From positions 3,162,001-3,226,000 of the forward strand of contig NC_056765.1 in the NCBI RefSeq assembly GCF_018687715.1: a stretch of 64,000 nt of DNA, written 5' to 3'. Positions 12,680-24,393 of this stretch are shown here, piece by piece. Under the pieces are notes generated by a model. It was given only the letters and a program-made list of their open reading frames with translations, ran no database searches and had not been told where the DNA came from. A program made the position numbers and the translations under genes. Source of the DNA: Carya illinoinensis. Lineage: Eukaryota; Streptophyta; Magnoliopsida; Fagales; Juglandaceae. Numbering within the stretch: the stretch's first letter is position 1; each line of letters starts with the position of its first letter.

Positions 12680-12812
12680 ATAATTATGTACTAATCTGTG
12701 TATTAATATGATGTGATTGGTCAAAAAATATATTTTATTAAAAATAATGTTAATTTAAATTTTAAGTATGAATGAATCAGTATTGATACACAGATTAGTA
12801 CGTGACTGTATT
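12680..12812. mobile_element. MITE family C with palindromic ends
   Basis: The left arm contains gtactaatctgtgtat and the right arm its exact complement, atacacagattagtac, about 100 bases apart. The interior shares the phrase aataatgttaatttaaattt with a second copy at 39720-39890. No coding sequence. Confidence 0.6.
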
Positions 12813-14189
12813 TGTATATAGCAAAACTTTTTTCCTCAAGGTCATCCATACCTTTCGGGAGGAACATGCCTGCCCATCTAGCTGGCATCAAGTCAAAAGG
12901 AACCTTTTATTTTTCTTTTCTTTTTTCTTTTTGAAGTATCAAGTGATAAATAAGAAGAAGATAAATACTACTTATCATTCCTACATCACATATCAATATA
13001 TAATATGTCATTTTTATTTTTTTAGTTAAATACACATATTTACATATTAATATATCTTTATTTAAATAAAAATATAAAAAATAATAAATTACATGTTAAT
13101 ATATAATATAGGAGATAATGAATTTTTCAAGAGAGAAGATATGTATGGGATCGGTATAGCAATTATCAAGTAGCTATTGTCATTCAACCCTTTTTGGGCA
13201 CTGGACCTGAAAGAGGCCTTTGATGCAATTATAAAAATAAGCACGATAGACATGTGTTTTACTTTTGGCCTTTTTATAAGCATCGCCGGGTTAAACTGTC
13301 CCCACAAGGAACCGGTCGGTTCCATTTTTAGAATTTGAAGATTGATTTAGATCGGTTTAATTGAACAGCATGTCTAAAGGCAAACGGAATCGAATTATTT
13401 ACACCCATCTTTATATAAAAGTATTGATATTTACTTTTTTTTGCTTAATATAATAGACTTTATATTAATTAGTGTGATACATAGCTTACCGTATTTGATT
13501 ATTAAACTTAACTGATATTAACTTAATTCAATTTAATTTTAAATTGAGTCTAATATCAAAAAACTCAACTTTCAAATTACTAAATTCATCTCAATTCAAA
13601 ACCTCTTTTACGTGGAGCTCATAACATTTTTTTAATTTTTTAAAAATATTTCTAAATTCATCTCAATATTTAAATACATCTAAACTCATCCTATATAAGC
13701 TTTCCATCTAAACTCATCTTATAATATTTAAATAATAACTTATATTTTATTATATTATAAATAGAAAAAGCCACATTTTAAATTTTACCTTATTGGGACG
13801 CCGGTAGTGTGATACATTCCAGGCTTGTAAATAATATAATTATATTTTTTTTGATTTATTTATTTGAATAGTGAGAATTTATGGACTTGATGATGGGCTG
13901 TAAAAGGCCCAAGTCTTATTGCTGGGCTTTATCATATTAGCCGACTAATGAACTTAGAAATCCATATTTCAACATGGGCTTTTTAATTATTTTTGGTGAA
14001 GAAAAATCTAGCTTATAATTTTATTATTTATATATAAATTTCTCAAATTGGACGGATTCTTGGATTTGGTATTGGATTGGGTCATAGATTTGGAATTTGA
14101 AGGTTCAAAGCCTAATCTATTGTTTGTATCTTTAAATTGGGCTTGGGAATCGTTTCAAGTCTAAATTCAAATATAGATAAATTACAGCA

Positions 14190-14356
14190 ACATTCTTTTT
14201 AGACAAATTTTATTTTAAAAATTTTATATATAGTTATTTTTATATTTTTTTTATACATTTTATTAATGTGACTAGTTGTATAGTAAAAAAAATTGATGCA
14301 GTTAATCATATTAATAAAATGTAAGAATATGCAAAAGTAACTATATATAACATTAC
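14190..14356. mobile_element. palindromic short repeat, family D
   Basis: A hairpin-like unit around tacattttattaatgtgact and its inverted partner taatcatattaataaaatgt. A sister copy lies at 31250-31402 with the same arms around attggttgtat. No coding sequence. Confidence 0.5.
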
Positions 14357-14467
14357 AGAATCTAGGATCTATATGAAAAAATTAATTTTTTAATAATAGA
14401 TCTCACTCTTTTTTAAAGTGATTATATGACGTTTGCACACTACACGACCACATGTAGCCGTACTCTT
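14357..14467. mobile_element. MITE family A, 5'-truncated copy upstream of cyclin
   Basis: Carries ttaattttttaataatagat, ctcactcttttttaaagtga and an end like cgaccacatgtagccgtact. It sits immediately upstream of the cyclin promoter. Confidence 0.45.
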
Positions 14468-14550
14468 CCATCTACCTTCCATATGGCACACAACAGTCTC
14501 TCCGCTCCACCACCAACTCATTCCCCTCCCTCTAGCCCACTTGCATATAT

Positions 14551-14560
14551 ACATATAAAC
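14551..14560 (+). promoter_or_regulatory. TATA-like box, U-type cyclin
   Basis: The sequence acatataaac is followed by a CT-rich leader of about 110 bases before the start codon. The spacing suits a transcription start near 14585. Confidence 0.45.
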
Positions 14561-14695
14561 CTCTCTTAAAACCTTCTAAATAACAATACCTCCCACTATC
14601 TCTCTCTCTCAGACATTCTTCCTCAGACAAAGTCCTCCAAATCTTCATCTCCAACCACAAAACCCAAACCTCTCTTTATATCATTTGAGTTGAAC

Positions 14696-15486
14696 ATGGA
14701 CTCATCTTCACTCGCATTAATATCTCCAAGAAAGCTCAGATCCGATGTTTACTCCTACTCATACCAAGATGACTCCAGCACACCATTGGTGATCAATGTT
14801 CTAGCCTCTCTCATTGAGAGAAGTATGGCCAGGAATCAAAGGATTGTCAAAAATTGCAGGTGTGCCTTGTCTAAAGACTCTAGAACCGGAGTTTTTGACT
14901 GCCATGAGACGCCGGACATGACAATTCAGTCCTATCTAGAGAGGATTTTCAGGTACACCCGAGCCGGGCCGTCGATTTATGTTGTCGCCTATGTATATAT
15001 CGATCGGTTTTGCCAGAGCAATCCGGGATTTCGGATCAGTCCCGGAAATGTCCATAACTTTCTCATCACAACCATCATGGTGGCTTCTAAGTATGTGGAG
15101 GACATGTGAGTTTCTTCCTCTTTACTTTTTTCCTTTCTGGGTATTTCAAATATTGTCGAGGAAGCCAAAAACTATGTTTTTATTAATCATTTTGGCAAGT
15201 CTATTTTTTGAACAGGAATTACAGAAACTCATACTTTGCGCGAGTTGGGGGATTAACAGCTGAAGAATTGAACAAGTTGGAGCTCGAATTCCTGTTCTTG
15301 ATTGGTTTCAAATTGCATGTCAATGTAAGTGTTTTTGAGAGCTATTGCTGTCACTTGGAGAGAGAGGTCAGCATTGGAGGAGGTTACCATATAGAGAGGA
15401 CTTTGAGATGTGCTATAGAAATCAAAGCAAAGCAAAGATCAGAAGAAAGAGGGTATAATAATCAGATTGCTCGTGTCATGTTGTAG
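14696..15486 (+). CDS. CYCU2: cyclin U2 (P-type cyclin)
   Basis: Cyclin-box protein of the plant U/P class, related to yeast PHO80 and expected to partner a CDKA-type kinase. Two exons, 14696-15105 and 15216-15486, give 226 residues; the junction splits a Met codon (AT then G) with a clean GTGAGT donor and an aacag acceptor. The N-terminus MDSSSLALISPRKLRSDVYS is the U2 signature. The cyclin box spans about 30-175 and includes LVINVLASLIERSMARN, SYLERIFRYTRAGPS, YVYIDRFCQ, HNFLITTIMVASKYVED and NYRNSYFARVGGL. The C-terminal tail after about 185 is short and polar. Start: first ATG after the leader, preceded by ttgaac. U-type cyclins are typically a little over 200 residues, so this is full length. 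Confidence 0.96.
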
Positions 15487-15841
15487 ACTAGAATATGGAA
15501 TTTCATCTTTTTGGCAAATTTTTCCCACCATTAATGGGGGAATCTTCAAGGATTTACAGGACCCAAGTCGAGAGAAAAGATCAAATGTATAACTATAGGC
15601 TTGATATATATGAGAGCGTGTACTTTTATATAAGCTATAGTGATCATCGTGTATAAGCATGTATGTATGTATGTATGTAAGAAATGGTGTGCAAAATTGA
15701 ATAGGGAATATTATTCGATTCATGTCACATTAATGTAGTAGGTGGAGGCTTAGTGAAATCCCTTGCTTTTAGGGACTGGTATCATGATTTGCGCTTAATT
15801 CATACGTTTTAATATATGAATGCTTTGAGTTTTGAAATATC

Positions 15842-15846
<5 letters not shown>

Positions 15847-15885
<39 letters not shown>
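15847..15885. repeat. (GA)n microsatellite
   Basis: A perfect GA run of 39 bases, about 360 bases beyond the cyclin stop codon. Confidence 0.9.
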
Positions 15886-15887
<2 letters not shown>

Positions 15888-17158
15888 TTATGATATATAG
15901 ATTCCTCGATCCATTTATTAAAGAAGCTTTGAAAAAAGAAAAGTAAGATGTTACGTGGCCAATTAAATACCACAAAATGGAAACATTTATAAGCATTAAT
16001 ATTGGGGCACAATCACCACATGATGGATGCAATGTGCGTACGATATTTAACATTGAATTCTATCAAAACCAAATTAAAACTAATTAATTCGAACAGTCAT
16101 GTGTGCAGTACGTAGTGTATAAAAAACATACAAATTATATATTAAGACAGGTGGAAATATAATAATTAGCAGTACGACCGATCAACTTATAAACTTACAA
16201 TTAATTGGGAGAAATTAATTAGAATCTTAATTTCTCCAGCTAACACTCATTTGCGACGATAATGACTATTTATGATAAAAGCAGACTCATTTTAATAGAA
16301 AATAATCATCTTTGTTAAAAATAACTTGCCGCAAATAAGTAATTTTTTTGTAGTAGTGCATTGACTGATTGTTTGGAGCTAGAGGCCACATCGATCTTGC
16401 ACATAAATATATATATATTGTATCTTTAAAAACTTGATCTAGGGTTTCAAGATGTTGTTCCAGCTTGCATGCAGCTCGATCCTTTCAAGTTCAAGTCTTA
16501 CAACTGTTGTGGGGTTTGATCTAAGCTACCAAACCATATGTGCAATGTTTTATTATGGAATTGTCACTTAATTAGCTTGGAACTAACAAGAAAGCTAGGC
16601 ATGTCAACAAATAATGCTTATACTTCTAATTAATTCTTTGGCCGATCAGGTAACTAGAGTACTGCTCCTTTTGTGTCAAGAAATTAAAGCACTTTATTTT
16701 TGTTTTCGGTGCTAAAAGAACAAGCCATGCATTGGTTTCAAAAGTGCTTGAAATATATAAATTAATATATAAATATATAAAATAGCCGTCTAAATTCGCA
16801 TATATTGTACGAATAATATAATGATATAGCTAGATACGTACAACTATTTTAATTTAAAGGTTATTTTATAACAACCAATAATGCATCATTACTTATATTA
16901 CATTAATTATATGTATAACAATAGGAAACAAAAATCATAATACTAAGATTTAAAAAATAAAAGGAAAGGTAGTGAAGTGATGGACATTATACATTAATTC
17001 AGAGAGAACTGCTACACAGTAGCCTCATACCCAACACACCATCATTTTTGAAGTGTAAAATAGAAGAGGGTAAAATAGTAAATTCACATTTTTAATGATG
17101 TAAAAAAGTGTGAGGCTACTGTGTATATTTTTCCTAATTCAAAAAGCTGGAAAGGCCG

Positions 17159-17284
17159 CCTCTCTTTTGCAATATTGCAACACATGATAATTTAGAATAT
17201 TAATAAGCGCTCAGGCCCTTTCCACCTCTCTTTTGCAATATTGCAACACATGATAATTTAGAATATTAATAAGCGCTCTGGCCA
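17159..17284. repeat. perfect tandem duplication, 66-bp period
   Basis: The segment beginning cctctcttttgcaatattgc and ending attaataagcgctc occurs at 17159 and again at 17225 without visible differences over about 54 bases. Each copy contains the palindrome tgcaatattgca. The identity implies a recent duplication. Confidence 0.85.
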
Positions 17285-17428
17285 TCATAATTTGGCATTG
17301 TCATCGTTTGAAGTTATCATTCTTTACCTCCAACTTTCCAAACGGCAAATCATACTTTCATTTTTCTAACCCTTTTGCTTCATCAGAACACAACAATATA
17401 AGATCAGAGTCCCACCACTATACCTTAT

Positions 17429-17430
<2 letters not shown>

Positions 17431-17470
<40 letters not shown>
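17431..17470. repeat. (CT)n microsatellite
   Basis: A perfect CT run of 40 bases in the gene-free spacer. It produces Ser/Leu-repeat open frames that are not genes. Confidence 0.9.
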
Positions 17471-17472
<2 letters not shown>

Positions 17473-17650
17473 ACCCAAGTTGGAGCCTATATATGTTTCT
17501 ATCAAGGAGTCCACTCTATATGTATTTGGATCAAATTCAAGAATCCCAAGTCTTACATCTCCAAATTTAGAGGATTGCAGTGGTGGTCAATATGTACACA
17601 GGCTTGCTTCTATATTTTCTAAATTTTTGCTCAACCTTAACCAACTAGAT

Positions 17651-17830
17651 AGAGTAATGATATTTACAGTTTCAGGATTTGTAATCTGTTTTGTGCATTC
17701 TTTTTTTTTTTTAATGAGTAAATATAGCTAAAACTTATATGAAAAAGTGAATTTTTAATAACAAGTCTCACTCTTTTTAAAAAAGAGTAAGTGAGACTTA
17801 CACACCCTAAAACTATATCTAGTATTTAAT
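17651..17830. mobile_element. MITE family A copy
   Basis: The left end reads agagtaatgatatttacagt. The interior has aaaagtgaatttttaataac and cactctttttaaaa. The right end, aactatatctagtattt, is weaker. Confidence 0.55.
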
Positions 17831-18404
17831 CAAACATTATACAAATTTTGCACGTACGTGCAACTATATAATAAAAGCATCTTTTTTTTTTTTTTTTGAA
17901 TTTTGTTTGACTTTGATGGTTTTAAAAAAATATTTAATTCAAAAGTTTTAGTATAATTGTGTTTGTAATGGCCAAAAAGTAAATTAAAGGCTTCCTCATG
18001 CACTATAAATTAAGTTCTCCTTTCTATGTTTCTCTCCGCAGCATATGATATTGAGTTTAAATTAATGGCTTTCTTTTTAAATTAAAGTTGAATGGTAAAT
18101 ACTTTTTTCCTTTTTCCCAATATCGGGCATTACTTTTGCCGAATATAGGCTCTCGATGGAGGAAACTTTCTATATTCTACAAGAAAATAAGAAGTAGAGG
18201 CAATGATCATAGTGATATATTTTTTTTATAATTTTCTTTTTAATGATGAAGGCTGCTTTTAAGCCGAGAATAAATGCAGTTTCATTGATTAGACGGACAT
18301 GTGATCTATTTCAATCCGGTTTATGCTGCCATGTCCATGAACATTCACCTAACCTCGATGACCTTTTATTAATATATATATATATATTATATGTATTTTT
18401 ATTT

Positions 18405-18533
18405 GAAAAATAATATTTACAGTCAACACATATTTTAAAAAAAAAAATTAATTTTTTAATAATAAATTTTATTCTTTTTTAAAAATAATATACGATATTT
18501 ATACAACATATGACTGTATCTAACATTACTCTT
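18405..18533. mobile_element. MITE family A copy
   Basis: The left end reads aaaataatatttacagtc and the right end gactgtatctaacattactc, an inverted pair. The interior core is ttaattttttaataataaat. Confidence 0.6.
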
Positions 18534-19155
18534 TTTATTTTGAATGATTCGCATTATATCAAACCATATAGTGTGTATGTGTAAGTAAGTATAGAAAAAT
18601 TAATATTATATATATATGCATGCTGGTATACATAATATTCATTCAATCATCATGAGATTCCATCAGGTTCTGGACAAATTATATAGAAAGTTTATAAAAT
18701 AATTGGCACTAATTAAGGTGTCCTAATCGATTTAAACTTGATTTGTACAAACATATATGAATTTATATGAAAATTATTATTAAAAAAAAATATGTTGCAT
18801 TGTTGTAATATTACAGGGTTCAAAACTCAGATGCAAACCCTGCATCCAAAAGCCAGATTTTGATCTATTTACATTGGGAAAAATGTTTGAGACAGATCGA
18901 AGATCAAAGAGTAGTTTGGGTCTTATACGTCGACGTTTAATTAATCTCATGCATGCTCTCCATTATTAAAGGTCAAGGTTTAAGACATTAATTTCAGAAC
19001 CTACAGCTAGCACAGAATTGGCTGTTGGGCTTTATATTTGTCAAGCCTTGCTAGATGTAAGACTAGACATCAATCTGAGCCCAATTATATATGGGCCAAA
19101 CCAGTTCTTTCGAGCACGATTTGGATTTAGTAATTTTGGATTGGATTCGCTTCAG

Positions 19156-19158
<3 letters not shown>

Positions 19159-19203
<45 letters not shown>
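19159..19203. repeat. compound (CT)n(TA)n microsatellite
   Basis: A CT run of about 29 bases passes directly into a TA run of about 16 bases. Confidence 0.9.
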
Positions 19204-21122
19204 TTTGTGCTGACTTATTTTCCTGGGTCAGTAGCCACTACTTATTCCATCTTTTATGGATGCACGCAACTCATGTACATGTTCATTAATCCACATTTAG
19301 TGGTAAAACCTCTGTCACTATTCATTCACTGCAGATTTTCAAAATTAATGCAAATGTTCCATTAATGCAGTCAGTAGTAGTACTGGTATTACACATTCCT
19401 TCATGAGTACTTGAAGTCGAGGGCTTGGAGTTGGGGCATGCATCTGCTTGTGAATGCTAAAAGACTCTTCACTTACGGATTTTCCAATTTCTCCGCAAGG
19501 TTTCCCATGATGCAGAGCAAGATCAGAAGCTCTAAAACATGGAATAATTAATCAACGGTTGGCATGAGTTTAATAATTTTCATCCTAATTTTCAAAATGA
19601 AATCATGCAGATATGATCATGAAAAAAATAAGCAGCTTCTCAAGTACTATATATATACACACACATACATGATGAATCGAATGCAACACTGCACCTCAAG
19701 TTCCTTCCTCCACAGCTGTAAAATGCATTATTATGTTTAGTAAAGATTATACATATAATATAGCTTTAAATTCATCATTAAACATTGCTATCTTGGGAAA
19801 AGTATTCATGAAAGAAGTGGGCCATAAACTCATGAAATTAATTAAAGCTTAATTCATCAATATTTCATTTTTCTGATCTGATCCCTAGGAGCTGTAAACT
19901 TACCAATCTAGACCCATTATCTGATTTACTCATCAATGAAATTGGAAGAAGATAGGTGGCTTTTTTCATTTCAAAATGGCCATGATATTAATAATGATAT
20001 GACATCCCTCTGATGGACAGTCCCAAATATTAATTAACCATGATTTCCTTTTCAGTACTGTACTTATTTGTGCAGGAAGATCAACTGGTTTGATTTCTGA
20101 TCAGATATTAATTGGACTTTGGCTGAAGTACTTATAAGTAATAGGTAAATATGCTCTGATCTCTTCTACTCTAACACTAATCACTATCACTTAGTTGGTT
20201 TTGGGAATATTAATATTGCTTCGAATCAAAGCAAAAAGAATGATTAATGATGGATTACAGACTAAACACACTGCCCTCATTTAAGCAATGTCTTTGCTTA
20301 TTGCTTGACAAAGAGTTTACTGACTATTCAAATAGTGGTTGGAACTTCTTAACTCACTATCATTAATGAATCTGATAAACTGTTGATAGGGTTTATTTTC
20401 AAGAAGAGTACTTGATCATGAAATAAAGAAAACATGAAAATTAGGGGAATATCCAGCTGCCATATCACCTTCGAAACACTGTTAATAATGTCTGTCTGTC
20501 TATAGATATAGATCAGATAAAAAGGAGATCGAGAATACCCAACTCCAACACTAGATACTACTGATCTCTTTGTGACATTGATTTGGACTGTCAAAGGAAC
20601 ATTAATGTATCAGCAAGTACTACGTACGTACAATTTCAGAATATATGAGAAGCTGATGATCAAGGCCGGGGCTAGACATTTAAATTGAACAGCTAGTGCG
20701 CAATCATCCATCATCTCCTGCATGCATATTGCACTTGGTGGAGATGAGGATATAAACCCTGCGCCTAGCGCCTAGATTTCACATTCCTTAATTGGTTATA
20801 CGTACCGGAAACGGAAAAGTAAAAGGTGAAGTTGGTCGGAGAGATGAAACGTTCAGCTAGCCAAGTAGGGCTGGCTAGTCTCTTCGCCAGCTGAGAAGAC
20901 GTACACTAATTAATTAGGCGCATCCAGGAATTATATATTGGAAATTTATTGTTAAATTAGAAATTAAAAGGCTGGCCTGGAGAGAAATTATTGACTTTTT
21001 ATATATATATAATTCGATGACTGGATTCTGGCCGGAAGATAAAATAAAATAAACGGATCGATCGCTAATTAAACTGGAATCTTACTAAATTTATAAGCTT
21101 CTAATTTATACCCAGTCAACTC

Positions 21123-21126
<4 letters not shown>

Positions 21127-21200
<74 letters not shown>
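21127..21200. repeat. long (CT)n microsatellite
   Basis: A perfect CT run of 74 bases, followed by atataatatg. It is one of the two longest CT tracts in the window. Confidence 0.9.
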
Positions 21201-21205
<5 letters not shown>

Positions 21206-22237
21206 ATATGATTAAACAAGATCGATCGAGAGTTAAATGAGTTAGAGGATGAACAGCAGATGAGTTGATCAACACACAAACATGCTATCATGATGCATGC
21301 CACCCAAAAAGAAACCAAACCTCATGGAAAACCATGTAAAGCTGCTTAAGACATGATCTGATCTTGATCTTATATTTATATATATATATATATACATGAG
21401 ATGTATCTTATATATGAAGATCGAAGACCAACCATACATGCATTAATGGACATGATGATCGATCATATATATGCGCCTCCAGCACTAATAATAACCAACC
21501 AGCTAGCTGCTAGGAATATCTTAGTTCATGAGATCCTAACTTTTCGGCCGGGTTTTCTTCACTGCTGCACATATATATATATAATGAAATTTAGTAAAGA
21601 TAAATATGTATTTTTTTGGTTGACTCAAGGTCAAGTTCAAAAATAGTACTACTACCAATAACATATAAAATTGATCATAAAAGTAGTACGTGCATTTATA
21701 CAATATTCCAATATTACATATTAAAGTATATATGCATGCACATGAGGATGTCAAATCGTACTGATATTTCATTTTAGGGTTATTTTTAGAAGGTCTAGCT
21801 ATATAATAAATGAACATAAAACAAGAAAAATAATGCAATATAAAGATAAATTACGTCTCATAGGGGTTAATGGTAATTACAAGAATAATAATTATAAATT
21901 AGCAGACAATTAATATTATATTATATATATATATATATGCATGTATATAATAGATTTTGTGTGGAAAAGCAGCTAGAACCAACCGACAGACAAGGAGAAG
22001 CATAAATTAGTTTTCTTGGCTTGGAATTGAAGGGATATGAATAGGTACGGCAGTTAGAACCACTCCCTAATTTCCCCTTTCACTCACAGCTCGATCCCTC
22101 ACACTCTCTCATGATCGAGCTGGTGATCTCTTGATTCATTCATTTCTGATCCCTCTCTCTCTCTCTCGAACACACACAAATGAGTACTGGACTCACGGGC
22201 CTCCTTCGGTTGCTTTTGACTGGCGGCGCCACCACCA

Positions 22238-22248
22238 CATAAATAAAG
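22238..22248 (+). promoter_or_regulatory. TATA-like box, four-finger C2H2 gene
   Basis: The sequence cataaataaag is followed by a pyrimidine-rich leader. It implies a start near 22275 and a leader of about 330 bases before the start codon. Confidence 0.35.
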
Positions 22249-22608
22249 TCTTAGAAAAAGTCTCTCACCCTCTCACCCTCCCTCCACTTGTCATCCACCA
22301 CACTTCTCTATTGCTCTTCTTCGAGAACTCCCATCTCTCTCTCTCTTTCTCTCTCATTAATTCACAAATTAACCACAACCAGTACTCCAACTAAAAACTA
22401 GGACCACTATTGCCCCTTAATTTTCACCATACAAATTACCCCCACAACAACTTCCACTACAAGAATAAACTCCAACACGTACGTGCCTGACTACATCCCT
22501 CTTAATTCTAATCTTATCCCACTTCATCCTCTTTGTCTCTGTGTTCCAATATCTCTTTCTTGGACTTTCTTTTTCTTCCTTCTTCCTTTCTTTTTCATTT
22601 TATTTTGT

Positions 22609-24162
22609 ATGGCTTTTGTTTTGGAACATCCAGCAAACTTGAAGCACTTCTGCAAAATTTGTAAGAAAGGTTTTGGATGTGGAAGAGCACTTGGAGGGCA
22701 CATGAGGGCGCATGGAATAGGGGACGAGAACGGACACATCGACGACGAAGACCCTGCCAGTGATTGGGATGACAAGCTCGGCGGCAACGTGCCCCCTAGC
22801 AACAAGCGCATGTATGCTTTGAGAACAAACCCAAATCGGTTCAAGAGCTGCCGTGTTTGCGAGAATTGCGGCAAAGAATTCTTGTCATGGAAATCTTTTC
22901 TCGAACATGGAAAATGTAGCTCCGAAGACGCCGAGTCCCTCGTGTCATCGCCTGGTTCAGAAGGCGATATTGATGGCACAGGATCAAGAAGAGGGTGCGG
23001 CGCCTGGTCTAAAAGAAAAAGATCATTTAGAGCGAAAGTGGATAATTTCATGAATTCGAATTGCCCTTCTAGCGAGGAGGAAGACCTCGCAAATTGCTTG
23101 ATGATGTTATCAAATGCAGGCGTCGACCCTATGGTGGCCGAGCCCGAGGAGTCTTGTGCTTCGGCCAGTAAAGAAGATCAGGAGCGACGAAATCCCATGA
23201 ATTTCATGGCTCCACTTTCGTTGAAGGTTCCTGTAGATCATCACAACAGCAAGAACAAGGGCGTGGCCAAAGGATTGTTCGAGTGCAAGGCATGCAAGAA
23301 AGTGTTTAACTCGCACCAAGCATTGGGTGGTCACAGAGCCAGCCATAAAAAAGTTAAAGGCTGTTTCGCCGCCCGGATCGACCCTCACCACCACCACCTC
23401 GATGATAGTCAAGCCGATGACGACGTGATCTCGCACGAAGAATTCTTCCCGACACAATCAAACTCAACCCTACAATTCGATCAAGTTTCTAATCCGCCAT
23501 TAATGGCATCCACATCCAAGAGGAAATCAAAGGTGCATGAGTGCTCGATATGTCATCGTATTTTCTCGTCCGGGCAAGCGCTAGGGGGCCATAAGAGGTG
23601 CCATTGGATTACATCAAACGCACCCGAAACTTCTACGCTAGCTAAGTTTCAGCAGCTGCAAGATCAGATAGATCAGCAGCAAATAATAAATCCCAAGCCC
23701 AAGCCAGATGATGATTCAGACTTGCTTGATCTCAAGCTCGATCTTAACCTTCCTGCACCAGTTAATGATCGTCACGATCTTAGTGGGGCGCGGAGGGACG
23801 TCCAAATAATAAAGCCTCCAGGCCTCGGGATTGGAGTTTCTACAGAGATTTATTTACAGCCTTGGCCGATAGGTGCAAAAGATCAAAGGGAAGATAATCA
23901 CCAGCACCAACACCAACACCACAACCTCCACCACCGTCGAAAAGCAGACAATGACAATGACAACATTGATAACAACAATAATAATATCCATGACATGATC
24001 AGTAATGGTTCGATACTACTGCCGAATGTGGATGATGAGGCAGACAGTAAAGTGAAGTTAGCTAAGCTAAGTGAGTTGAAAGACATGAACACGAGTGCGG
24101 GTTCCTCACCTTGGTTGCAGGTGGGGATTGGTTCAACTACTGATGTGGCAGCTGACCCATAA
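22609..24162 (+). CDS. C2H2 zinc-finger repressor with EAR motif (ZAT-like, four finger positions)
   Basis: Plant Q-type zinc-finger transcription factor, probably a nuclear repressor. Intronless, 517 residues from MAFVLEHPAN. Finger 1 (14-35) is FCKICKKGFGCGRALGGH; position 2 (84-103) is degenerate, CENC..FLEHGKC, with Cys in place of the last His; finger 3 (224-246) has NSHQALGGHRASH; finger 4 (310-332) has SSGQALGGHKRCH. A conserved EEEDLANCLMMLS box lies at 157-168 and a DLNLPAP EAR motif at 378-384, which recruits TOPLESS-type corepressors in this family. A basic patch (SKRKRSFRAK, 134-143) could act in nuclear import. The C-terminus is His- and Asn-rich. The frame is open upstream of this ATG, but the preceding residues look like leader translated by chance. 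Confidence 0.93.
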   Translation: MAFVLEHPANLKHFCKICKKGFGCGRALGGHMRAHGIGDENGHIDDEDPASDWDDKLGGNVPPSNKRMYALRTNPNRFKSCRVCENCGKEFLSWKSFLEHGKCSSEDAESLVSSPGSEGDIDGTGSRRGCGAWSKRKRSFRAKVDNFMNSNCPSSEEEDLANCLMMLSNAGVDPMVAEPEESCASASKEDQERRNPMNFMAPLSLKVPVDHHNSKNKGVAKGLFECKACKKVFNSHQALGGHRASHKKVKGCFAARIDPHHHHLDDSQADDDVISHEEFFPTQSNSTLQFDQVSNPPLMASTSKRKSKVHECSICHRIFSSGQALGGHKRCHWITSNAPETSTLAKFQQLQDQIDQQQIINPKPKPDDDSDLLDLKLDLNLPAPVNDRHDLSGARRDVQIIKPPGLGIGVSTEIYLQPWPIGAKDQREDNHQHQHQHHNLHHRRKADNDNDNIDNNNNNIHDMISNGSILLPNVDDEADSKVKLAKLSELKDMNTSAGSSPWLQVGIGSTTDVAADP

Positions 24163-24387
24163 GTTTTTGTGAAGCAAAGTGACGATCATCCTCTCCAAGT
24201 AATTATTCCATTTTCATTTTCTTTCTTCCTTTTCTAATGTGTACGAAGAAACTGTAAGTATAAACTCAAATTAATACTCGTAATTACAGTGTTTTGTTTT
24301 TTCATGTTCATAATTTAGTGTTTTTCTTGCTGAAATTTTGGTGGGCCAATGGGACTCGGGTCTGCAAAGCACATACGATTTTTTCTC

Positions 24388-24393
24388 AATAAA
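24388..24393 (+). other. polyadenylation signal, four-finger C2H2 gene
   Basis: An exact AATAAA lies 226 bases after the stop codon, in a U-rich 3' flank. Confidence 0.5.

Larger units (their letters stand above)
9360..14480. other. gene-free spacer, bHLH to cyclin
   Basis: No gene recognised. Very AT-rich with many short degraded repeats: an (AT)n run near 9871-9891, a copy of the agatctatttt-type repeat at 9715-9865, gatgagatgag-type repeat sequence at about 9935-10050 and 13500-13760, a TIR element at 12680-12812 and a palindromic repeat at 14190-14356. The sequence catccatccatcat near 12020 is a short tandem tetramer. Confidence 0.6.
15487..22130. other. gene-free spacer, cyclin to zinc finger
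   Basis: No gene recognised in 6.6 kb. Holds (GA)n at 15847-15885, (CT)n at 17431-17470, (CT)n/(TA)n at 19159-19203, (CT)n at 21127-21200, several (AT)n runs, a CACTA-like palindromic remnant at 16248-16360, a 66-bp tandem duplication at 17159-17284 and family A elements at 17651-17830 and 18405-18533. A higher-complexity patch at about 19340-19550 is open for 68 codons on the minus strand but resembles no protein I know. Confidence 0.6.

Noticed and set aside
19340..19550. Minus-strand open stretch of 68 codons
   Set aside because: No family resemblance, no clear splice sites or start. The length is within chance for a patch of this composition.
22524..23457. Minus-strand frames across the C2H2 gene
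   Set aside because: Shadow frames; the plus strand encodes intact zinc fingers.
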